From positions 1 to 5,524 of the forward strand of contig JALQWO010000114.1 in assembly GCA_023258655.1 (NCBI GenBank): 5,524 nt of DNA, written 5' to 3'. This DNA comes from Bacteroidia bacterium. Its GTDB lineage: Bacteria; Bacteroidota; Bacteroidia; NS11-12g; UBA955. How positions within the stretch are numbered: position 1 is the stretch's first letter; each line of letters starts with the position of its first letter. Below, piece by piece: positions 1 to 5,524 of this stretch. Under the pieces are notes generated by a model. The model was not told where the DNA came from, ran no database searches, and was given only the letters and a program-made list of their open reading frames with translations. The position numbers and the translations under genes are program-made.

Positions 1-456
1 CACAAGTACCTTCTTGTGGGTTTGGGAATCAATGTAAACCAAGGGAGTTTTCCTGACTTTATCCCCGCCACTTCTTTGAGACTGTTGGCAGAAGAATCCC
101 AATTTTTTGCCTCGGCTCCTTTGCGTTTATCTGAATCCAATGAACAGGTTTCTGCAACAGGGGAATTGGGGTTTGAAAAGACAAAATTGCTGGAGCAGTT
201 GGCAATTGCCATGTTTGATAAATTGCAGGATGCTTGGTCAGATCCCGACAAATTGGTATTTGCCTTCTCGGAAAGGCTTTATGGAAGAAATGAGTGGGTT
301 GATTTTTTGGATATGAGTACGCAAATGACGTTTCGAGCACAGGTTTTGGATGTAAACGAACAGGGTCAGATTGTGGTTTGCATGAGCGATGGCAAATTGG
401 CCCAATTTCATCATGGACAAGTGCGAATGATGTATCATAAAAGGTCAAAAATTTGA
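1..456 (+). CDS. birA: Biotin--[acetyl-CoA-carboxylase] ligase (BirA), C-terminal part, 5'-truncated by window edge
   Basis: The frame is open from base 1 to the TGA at 454-456, giving 151 residues of a protein whose start lies outside the window. Near the edge it has the GLGINVN motif (residues 7-13), then an FPD and an ATSL (23-26), the typical end of the biotin protein ligase catalytic core. A helical stretch (about 60-100) follows, and then a small beta-rich domain (about 105-143) ending in HHGQVRM, which matches the SH3-like C-terminal domain of the family. The enzyme activates biotin with ATP to biotinyl-AMP and transfers it to the lysine of the biotin carboxyl carrier domain; it acts in the cytoplasm. 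Whether an N-terminal DNA-binding repressor domain exists cannot be seen here. A GTG at 16-18 is in frame but lies inside the conserved core, so it is not the start. The family call is firm. Confidence 0.88.
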   Translation, partial: HKYLLVGLGINVNQGSFPDFIPATSLRLLAEESQFFASAPLRLSESNEQVSATGELGFEKTKLLEQLAIAMFDKLQDAWSDPDKLVFAFSERLYGRNEWVDFLDMSTQMTFRAQVLDVNEQGQIVVCMSDGKLAQFHHGQVRMMYHKRSKI

Positions 457-525
457 CATAATCCATCTAAAAGAGTAAACGATTGACGCTCAAATGCTGT
501 CTATCGATTATATCTGGTATTGCTC

Positions 526-2232
526 ATGGATCGCAAAGCATTTTTTCAAAGCATCAAATCCCCCTCTGTCGCCAACAGTTTTTCTGCCGATGGTAGCCCA
601 CAAGGTTCAGAAATAATCGGAAAAAAACCCCTGAATCGTAGAACCAACACGGGAACAAACGCCTACACGGGAACCTTCGGAAAGGATGAGTTGATGCATT
701 TGTTGCGCCGCACCTTGTTTGGGGTGAAATTGGCTGACTATAATCAATACAAAGGAAAGACCTTGGAACAGGTGGTGGATGCGTTGCTGAATGTGTCTTC
801 TACCTTGCCCAATCCACCCATCAACAATTACGGTAACCTGGTGAACGATCCCAATGTGCCTTATGGTTCCACGTGGGTGAATGCGGCACTAGATCCGGCG
901 GTAGAACCCTATCGAAAAGGCAGTGTTAAGTCATGGTTTTGGGGACAGATGCTCACCCAATCTGCGGACATTCAAGCGAAGATGGTGTTGTTTTGGCACA
1001 ATCATTTTGCGCTACAGTTTTTGGAAATACCGGATGCCCGGGCTTGTTACGTTTATACCAAAGTGTTGTACACCCATGCCTTGGGAAATTTCAAGGACCT
1101 CACCCGTGCCATTACCATTGACCCTGCGATGCTGTTTTATCTCAATGGTCGTTTGAACACGAAGAAAGCGCCCGATGAGAACTATGCCCGTGAATTGCAA
1201 GAACTGTTTACGTTGGGAAAAGGACCGAATAGCAAATACACGGAAGACGATGTCAAGGCCATGGCAAAGGTATTGACGGGATGGAGCATCAATCCGCTAA
1301 CAAATCCCTTCAGCACGACATTTTTGAGTGTCAATCATGACTCGTCCGACAAGCAATTCAGTGCATTTTATGGAAATACTGTGATCAAAGGCCAAACGGG
1401 TATTAATGCTGGAAATACTGAATTGGATGATTTACTCACAATGATTTTTAAGGTGGATGAGGTGGCATTGTTTATCTGTCGCAAGCTTTATGAATTTTTT
1501 GTGTACTACGAAATCGATGATTCTGTAGAAACCAATGTAATTGTTCCTTTGGCGAAGGTTTTCCGCGACAGCGGTTATAGCATCAAAGCTGTTCTGAAGA
1601 CTTTGTTGATGAGTGAACACTTTTTCGATACTTGGAATCGCGCTTGCGTCATTAAGGACCCGTTAACCCAGCAAGTCGGATTTTGTCGAGAAATGGAATT
1701 GAAATTCCCTGCCTCCACGGATTATTTTTTGCTCTACCAAATGTATCAGATGGGAATGAATTTTGGACAATTAACCCAGTTGAATTTGGGCGATCCCCCG
1801 AATGTGGCGGGCTGGCCTGCGTGGTATCAAAAGCCCCTTTTTCATCGGAGTTGGATCAATAGTGATACTTTGCCCAAACGCAACCAATTCACGGATTACC
1901 TGTTGTTCATCGGTCACAAAGTGGGTACATACACCATGATCGTAGATCCCTGGATATTCGTGAAAAAACTGAGCAATCCGGGAAAAGCCGACGATTTGAT
2001 AGCGGATTGTGTTTCACACCTTTTGCCATTGTCGTTGAGTGCCGCACAAACCGCCAGTCTCAAGGAGGTTTTGTTGCCGGGGGGTATTCCTGACTACAAT
2101 TGGAGTGATGAATATCGTGCCGCTACCGACCCTTCTGATCCCAACTATAAGACAGCGCTATCCACAGCCACAGTGAAATTGCAATACTTGTTAAAATCCA
2201 TCATGAACCTCTCAGAATATCAATTGTCATAA
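526..2232 (+). CDS. DUF1800 domain-containing protein, function unknown
   Basis: This 568-residue protein has the hallmark motifs of the DUF1800 family in order: LLRRTLFG (59-66), FWHNHFA (156-162), DPAMLFYLNG (199-208), ENYARELQELFTLG (218-231), TEDDVKAMAKVLTGW (239-253) and GDPPNVAGWPAW (422-433). It ends in an EYQLS tail. Length is in the usual range and no residue suggests decay. I start it at the ATG at 526; a TTG at 520 is in frame and would add two residues. No Shine-Dalgarno sequence helps choose, which is normal in Bacteroidota. The N-terminus (MDRKAFFQS) looks like the charged part of a twin-arginine signal, but no hydrophobic segment follows, and there is no T9SS sorting domain. 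It stops 3 bases before the DUF1501 gene, so the two are almost certainly one transcript and probably act together. The biochemical role of DUF1800 is not established; co-occurrence with DUF1501 is well known from many bacterial genomes. Confidence 0.9.
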   Translation: MDRKAFFQSIKSPSVANSFSADGSPQGSEIIGKKPLNRRTNTGTNAYTGTFGKDELMHLLRRTLFGVKLADYNQYKGKTLEQVVDALLNVSSTLPNPPINNYGNLVNDPNVPYGSTWVNAALDPAVEPYRKGSVKSWFWGQMLTQSADIQAKMVLFWHNHFALQFLEIPDARACYVYTKVLYTHALGNFKDLTRAITIDPAMLFYLNGRLNTKKAPDENYARELQELFTLGKGPNSKYTEDDVKAMAKVLTGWSINPLTNPFSTTFLSVNHDSSDKQFSAFYGNTVIKGQTGINAGNTELDDLLTMIFKVDEVALFICRKLYEFFVYYEIDDSVETNVIVPLAKVFRDSGYSIKAVLKTLLMSEHFFDTWNRACVIKDPLTQQVGFCREMELKFPASTDYFLLYQMYQMGMNFGQLTQLNLGDPPNVAGWPAWYQKPLFHRSWINSDTLPKRNQFTDYLLFIGHKVGTYTMIVDPWIFVKKLSNPGKADDLIADCVSHLLPLSLSAAQTASLKEVLLPGGIPDYNWSDEYRAATDPSDPNYKTALSTATVKLQYLLKSIMNLSEYQLS

Positions 2233-2235
2233 GCC

Positions 2236-2319
2236 ATGAAACGCAGATCCTTTTTCAAAGCCAGTGCAGCCGCTGGAACCGTTTTGCCCTTGACATTGAA
2301 TGGCATGGGAGTGAAGGCC
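2236..2319 (+). other. Twin-arginine-like signal peptide of the DUF1501 protein
   Basis: Residues 1-28 read as n-region MKRRSFFK, with the consecutive arginines and the phenylalanines of the RRxFFK pattern, then a moderately hydrophobic Ala/Gly/Leu segment (9-26) and a V-K-A cleavage-like site at 26-28. The arginine pair and the weak hydrophobicity favour Tat over Sec. The exact cleavage point is a guess. Confidence 0.7.
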
Positions 2320-3822
2320 TTTGAGGACTCGCCCTTGTTGCGATCATTGGGAAGGCGGAGTGCCGATGGGAAAGTGTTGGTAATTATCAACTTATCGGGA
2401 GGAAACGATGGATTGAACACCCTGATTCCTATTGATCAATATTCCAATTTAAGCAAAGCCAGAAACAACATCTTGATTCCGGAAGACAAGGTTCTGCCCT
2501 TTTGGGACAAACCGGCAGCGGGTTTGCACCCCAAACTCAGTGGTTTACGAGATTTGTATAACAATGGGATGCTGAGTGCAATTCAAGCCGTGGGTTATCC
2601 CAATCCCAATTATTCGCATTTCAGAGCCACAGACATTTGGATGAGTGGTTCAGATAGCAACGAAAACTGGACAACCGGTTGGATGGGAAGATATTTGGAT
2701 GGACAGTATACGGGTTATCCAAAAGGCTATCCTACGGCGGCGATGCCTGATCCATTGGCGATTCAAATAGGACAAATGGTTTCGTTGACTTTCATGGGTC
2801 CGGAAGTAAACATGGGCATGGCCATCACCGATCCAACCTCTTTTTATAACCTGGCTAACGGCACAACGGATCCAACGCCGAGTACTCCGGCGGGCAATGA
2901 ATTGGCGTTCTTGCGGTTAATGGCACAACAGACCAATCAATACGCCACGGTGATTAAAAATGCTGCTGCCAAAGGGACCAACAAATCGAACAAATATCCC
3001 ACAGGTGGACGTCAACCATTGGCGGATCAACTGAAAATTGTAGCCAAACTCATCAATGGCGGTTTAAAGACGCCTGTTTACATGGTAAGCATAGGTGGGT
3101 TTGACACGCACAGCGAACAAGTAGACAATGCGGATCATACCATTGGTTCCCACGCTACTTTGATGCAGCAATTGGGGGATGCCATTGCGGCATTCCAAGA
3201 CGACATCAAATTGCTGGGCCTTGAGGATCGTGTGGTGGGTATGACTTTCAGTGAATTTGGTCGCCGCGTCATGAGCAATGCAAGTAACGGTACTGATCAC
3301 GGTGCTGCAGCGCCCATGTTTGTATTTGGTAAAGCTGTGCAGAACGGAGTAATTGGTGCCAATCCAACCATCCCCTCTACGGTAACGGTGAACGACAATT
3401 TGCCCATGCAGTACGATTTCCGTCAAGTATATGCTTCGGTTTTGACAGATTGGTTTGAATTGCCTGCGGCGGAAGTCAAAGCAGCGATGGGCGGAAAGGA
3501 CTTCAATACCCTACCCATTTTTAAAGCGAACAAGGCGAGTATTGAGGATTATGTAGATTTGGTGAGTCGCATTTCACTGAATCAGATTTATCCCAATCCA
3601 GCGGTTCAAAATACCAAGATTTCCTATTTCACTGAATCTGGACATGTGAAGTTGAGCGTGTTTGATGCGACTGGACAATTGGTTCAAGTACTGAAAGATG
3701 AGTGGCATGGTCACGGAACCTATGTGGTTGATTTCGAATTGATTGGTTTGCGAAAAGGGAATTACTACATCCAATTATCTCAAGGAGATAAACGCATCAC
3801 AGAAGTGCTTTTGGTGCAATAA
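2236..3822 (+). CDS. DUF1501 family protein with Tat-like signal and T9SS type A sorting domain
   Basis: This 528-residue protein starts at an ATG 3 bases after the DUF1800 stop codon. Residues 1-28 form a twin-arginine-like signal: KRRSFFK, an Ala/Leu-rich segment, then a possible cleavage after VKA (26-28). The DUF1501 domain spans about 45-440, with SGGNDGLNT (54-62), YSHFRATDIWMSG (126-138), GGFDTHSEQ (287-295), TFSEFGRR (337-344) and GTDHGAAAPMFVFG (352-365). DUF1501 is generally grouped with the alkaline phosphatase/sulfatase-like superfamily, so a metal-dependent hydrolase is plausible, but no substrate is known. Residues about 449-528 are a T9SS type A C-terminal sorting domain, seen in IYPNP (451-455), VKLSVFDATGQLV (471-483) and GLRKGNYYIQL (504-514). 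That predicts passage through the outer membrane and removal of the domain. The protein contains no cysteine. It is probably translated from the same mRNA as the DUF1800 gene. Confidence 0.92.
   Translation: MKRRSFFKASAAAGTVLPLTLNGMGVKAFEDSPLLRSLGRRSADGKVLVIINLSGGNDGLNTLIPIDQYSNLSKARNNILIPEDKVLPFWDKPAAGLHPKLSGLRDLYNNGMLSAIQAVGYPNPNYSHFRATDIWMSGSDSNENWTTGWMGRYLDGQYTGYPKGYPTAAMPDPLAIQIGQMVSLTFMGPEVNMGMAITDPTSFYNLANGTTDPTPSTPAGNELAFLRLMAQQTNQYATVIKNAAAKGTNKSNKYPTGGRQPLADQLKIVAKLINGGLKTPVYMVSIGGFDTHSEQVDNADHTIGSHATLMQQLGDAIAAFQDDIKLLGLEDRVVGMTFSEFGRRVMSNASNGTDHGAAAPMFVFGKAVQNGVIGANPTIPSTVTVNDNLPMQYDFRQVYASVLTDWFELPAAEVKAAMGGKDFNTLPIFKANKASIEDYVDLVSRISLNQIYPNPAVQNTKISYFTESGHVKLSVFDATGQLVQVLKDEWHGHGTYVVDFELIGLRKGNYYIQLSQGDKRITEVLLVQ
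3580..3819 (+). other. T9SS type A C-terminal sorting domain of the DUF1501 protein
   Basis: The last 80 residues or so have the layout of the type A sorting signal of Bacteroidota type IX secretion: a YPNP start (452-455), a central strand pair with FDATGQLV (476-483), a short loop, then a GLRKGNYYIQL strand (504-514) and a basic turn before the final ITEVLLVQ. In known T9SS substrates this domain directs the cargo to the outer-membrane translocon and is cleaved off afterwards. The family match is clear by eye; secretion itself is inferred. Confidence 0.88.
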
Positions 3823-3858
3823 TTTTCTGAAATAGGAGATAGGGAATAATTTTTATTG

Positions 3859-3866
3859 TATATTTG
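3859..3866 (+). promoter_or_regulatory. Bacteroidota-type -7 promoter element upstream of tRNA-Gln
   Basis: TATATTTG matches the Bacteroidota -7 consensus TAnnTTTG exactly. It sits 15 bases before the tRNA, so transcription would start around 3871-3874 and leave a leader of about ten bases for RNase P to remove. I see no convincing TTTG/TTG -33 element at the expected distance (about 3835), so the call rests on the -7 element and its position. Confidence 0.5.
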
Positions 3867-3881
3867 CAGTCCTAAAAAAAT

Positions 3882-3952
3882 TGCCCTATCGTCTAATGGC
3901 AGGACAGCGGTTTTTGGTACCGTACGTCTAGGTTCGAGTCCTAGTAGGGCAA
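3882..3952 (+). tRNA. trnQ: tRNA-Gln (anticodon UUG)
   Basis: A complete cloverleaf can be folded by hand. The acceptor stem pairs TGCCCTA (3882-3888) with TAGGGCA (3945-3951), the D stem GTCT with GGAC (3902-3905), the anticodon stem GCGGT (3907-3911) with ACCGT (3919-3923), and the T stem CTAGG with CCTAG around a TTCGAGT loop. The seven-base anticodon loop TTTTGGT puts TTG at 3914-3916, which reads CAA (and CAG by wobble) as glutamine. The weak U1-A72 closing pair and the U8-C9 dinucleotide are typical of glutamine tRNAs. The discriminator is A (3952) and CCA is not encoded, so it must be added after transcription. It lies 63 bases ahead of prs with no visible terminator between. Confidence 0.97.
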
Positions 3953-4015
3953 CAAGTTGAAGGTTTGATGATATCCGGTGCATCTCGGTGCAGCCAGAGA
4001 GAAAGTAAAACGATT

Positions 4016-4990
4016 ATGACATCACTTATACACCCCGTTAAAATTTTCGCAGGCAGTGCGTCTGCCGCCCTTACCCAGGACATCTGTGATTTTTATGGAT
4101 CAGCTCCCGGTGATTTGACTGTTTCGCGTTTCAGCGATGGGGAATTTCAGCCCAATTTCAATGAAAGCGTTCGTGGTTGCGATGTCTTTATCGTGCAAAG
4201 CACCTATCCAAATTCAGACAATTTGATGGAGTTGTTGATGGCCATTGACGCAGCGAAGCGTGCCAGTGCTAACTACATCACGGCGGTTATTCCTTATTAT
4301 GGTTTTGCCCGTCAAGATCGCAAAGACAAGCCCCGAGTTTCAATTGCCTCGAAATTGGTGGCGGATTTGCTTCAAACGGCAGGTGCCAACCGCGTAATGA
4401 CCATGGAGCTTCACGCTCCCCAGATCCAAGGATTCTTCAATGTACCTGTTGATCACTTGGAAAGTTCCATCATTTTTGCTCCGTATATCAAAACGTTGCC
4501 TCAGGAAAATATTGTAATTGCAGCGCCTGACGTTGGTGCATCCAACCGTATTCGCGAGGTGGCGAAAATTTTGAATTTGGGCATGGTGATTTGTGACAAG
4601 GAGCGTAAGAAAGCCAATGAAATTGCGAACATGACGGTGATTGGTGATGTAGAGGGTAAAGATGTGGTTCTAATCGATGATATCATAGATACAGGAGGAA
4701 CCTTGTGCAAGTCGTCGTCGATGTTGATGGACAAAGGAGCAAAATCTGTTCGCGCATTATGCTGTCACCCCGTTTTGAGCGGTAAGGCTTATGAGAACAT
4801 TGAGAATTCAGTGCTTACGGAGTTGGTGGTGACAGATACTATTCCATTGAAGCAACATTCAGATAAAATCAAGGTGGTTTCGGTAGCACCCTTGTTTGCC
4901 CGGGCAATTCGCAACGTCCATGAGCATGGAAGCATTAGTTCATTGTTCAAGCAAGTGTTTGCACACCAAACCAAAATCGAACTCAAGTAA
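4016..4990 (+). CDS. prs: Ribose-phosphate pyrophosphokinase (PRPP synthetase)
   Basis: This 324-residue cytoplasmic enzyme transfers the pyrophosphate group of ATP to ribose 5-phosphate to make PRPP, the precursor of purines, pyrimidines, NAD, histidine and tryptophan. Class I Prs motifs appear in order: VKIFAG (8-13), RFSDGEFQP (38-46), PYYGFARQDRKDKPR (93-107) for ATP binding, ELHAPQIQGFF (131-141) with the metal-binding histidine H133, PDVGASNRIR (171-180), the catalytic flexible loop DKERKKANE (194-202) with K195 and R197, and the PRPP-binding loop DDIIDTGGTL (221-230). Length is normal. I chose the ATG at 4016 because it puts VKIFAG seven residues from the start, as in other Prs proteins; an in-frame TTG at 3965 would add 17 residues unlike the family. 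The gene follows tRNA-Gln and is followed after 22 A-rich bases by rplY, suggesting a shared transcript. Confidence 0.97.
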   Translation: MTSLIHPVKIFAGSASAALTQDICDFYGSAPGDLTVSRFSDGEFQPNFNESVRGCDVFIVQSTYPNSDNLMELLMAIDAAKRASANYITAVIPYYGFARQDRKDKPRVSIASKLVADLLQTAGANRVMTMELHAPQIQGFFNVPVDHLESSIIFAPYIKTLPQENIVIAAPDVGASNRIREVAKILNLGMVICDKERKKANEIANMTVIGDVEGKDVVLIDDIIDTGGTLCKSSSMLMDKGAKSVRALCCHPVLSGKAYENIENSVLTELVVTDTIPLKQHSDKIKVVSVAPLFARAIRNVHEHGSISSLFKQVFAHQTKIELK

Positions 4991-5012
4991 AAAATAAGAT
5001 AAGTAAATAAAG

Positions 5013-5524
5013 ATGAAAACCATTTTTCTTAAAGGCGAATCACGCGCAGAAGTAGGTACCCGCACAGCAAAGGCTTTGCGTGCTGAAGGCAAGGTTCCTT
5101 GTAACATGTATGGTTTGGCAGACGGCAATCTCAACTTTGCTGTTTACCAAGCGGATTTTAAAAACTTGGTGTACACACCCAACGTATACAAAGTGAAGAT
5201 TGAATTGGATGGCAAAAACTACGATGCCATTTTGCAGGATATTCAATTCCACCCAGTATCGGACATGATCATCCATTGCGATTTTGTTGCGGTTGATGAG
5301 AATAAGCCAGTGGTTATGGAAATTCCTGTTCGCGTGGTTGGTAACTCACCTGGCGTTCGTGCAGGTGGTAAGTTGGTAAAGAAATTGAATCGTTTGCGTG
5401 TGCGCGGTTTGATTGCAAACTTGCCTGATTTCATCGATGTAAGCATCGATACTTTGGAAATCGGACAGTCTGCAAAAGTGGGTCACGTAGAAGTTTCCGG
5501 ATTTGAATTGTTGGATTCACCTGC
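5013..5524 (+). CDS. rplY: 50S ribosomal protein L25/general stress protein Ctc, 3'-truncated by window edge
   Basis: The frame runs from the ATG at 5013 to the window end without a stop, giving 170 residues of a protein usually around 190-220 long in its two-domain (TL5/Ctc) form. The N-terminal 5S-rRNA-binding domain shows GTRTAKALRAEGKVPCNMYG (15-34) and LQDIQFHPVSDMIIHCDF (74-91). The second, Ctc-type domain begins around residue 98 and includes GNSPGVRAGGKL (110-121), RGLIANLPDFIDV and EIGQSAKVGHV. The protein binds 5S rRNA in the large ribosomal subunit. It begins 22 bases after the prs stop; the spacer is almost all A with some T and G and has no Shine-Dalgarno sequence, as is common in this phylum. 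Prs followed by L25 is a familiar gene order in Bacteroidota. Confidence 0.95.
   Translation, partial: MKTIFLKGESRAEVGTRTAKALRAEGKVPCNMYGLADGNLNFAVYQADFKNLVYTPNVYKVKIELDGKNYDAILQDIQFHPVSDMIIHCDFVAVDENKPVVMEIPVRVVGNSPGVRAGGKLVKKLNRLRVRGLIANLPDFIDVSIDTLEIGQSAKVGHVEVSGFELLDSP

Noticed and set aside
59..466. Minus-strand open frame of 135 codons opposite birA
   Set aside because: It lies wholly opposite a conserved coding region, shows no recognisable domain and has the composition of a shadow frame.
509..516. TATATCTG as a -7 promoter element for the DUF1800 gene
   Set aside because: It has one mismatch to TAnnTTTG and would put the transcript start almost on the ATG; read-through from birA is as likely.
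923..1156. Plus-strand open frame of 77 codons in another frame inside the DUF1800 gene
   Set aside because: It overlaps conserved DUF1800 motifs and has no domain or start signal of its own.
3064..3426. Minus-strand open frame of 120 codons inside the DUF1501 gene
   Set aside because: It is antisense to the most conserved part of the DUF1501 domain and resembles no family I know.
3846..3858. AATAA-TTT-TTATT hairpin after the DUF1501 gene as a terminator
   Set aside because: A five-base A/T-only stem with a three-base loop is too weak; it is more simply the A/T-rich stretch upstream of the tRNA promoter element.
3780..3983. Minus-strand open frame of 67 codons with an LLGLEPRRT-like run
   Set aside because: It is the antisense of the tRNA-Gln gene; such LGLEPR peptides are a known false-gene artefact over tRNAs.
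3965..4015. Seventeen-codon N-terminal extension of prs from a TTG
   Set aside because: The extra residues are unlike Prs N-termini; the ATG at 4016 gives the standard distance to VKIFAG.

Overview
The window looks like a chromosomal segment of a member of the Bacteroidota. Three things point there: a type IX secretion (T9SS) sorting domain at the C-terminus of one protein, a Bacteroidota-type -7 promoter hexamer pattern (TAnnTTTG) in front of the tRNA gene, and A-rich gene starts without a clear Shine-Dalgarno sequence. The BirA, Prs and L25 sequences also resemble that phylum. I cannot place it below phylum. All real genes are on the + strand and there is no gene-free stretch above 300 bases.

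Region 1 (1-456) is the 3' part of a biotin--protein ligase gene (birA), cut by the left edge. After a 69-base gap comes region 2 (526-3822): two tightly packed genes, a DUF1800 protein and a DUF1501 protein separated by only 3 bases. This pairing is recurrent in bacteria, but the function of neither family is established as far as I know. The DUF1501 protein carries a twin-arginine-like signal at its N-terminus and a T9SS type A sorting domain at its C-terminus, so it is probably exported and delivered to the cell surface or medium. The DUF1800 protein has no recognisable signal peptide. This pair is the least understood and most interesting part of the window.

Region 3 (3859-5524) is housekeeping: a promoter-like element, a tRNA-Gln(UUG), ribose-phosphate pyrophosphokinase (prs), and the start of ribosomal protein L25/Ctc (rplY), cut by the right edge. 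The three genes are closely spaced with no visible terminator between them. They may share a transcript that links Gln tRNA, PRPP synthesis and a 5S-rRNA-binding ribosomal protein. I see no mobile elements, CRISPR arrays or signs of recent transfer.
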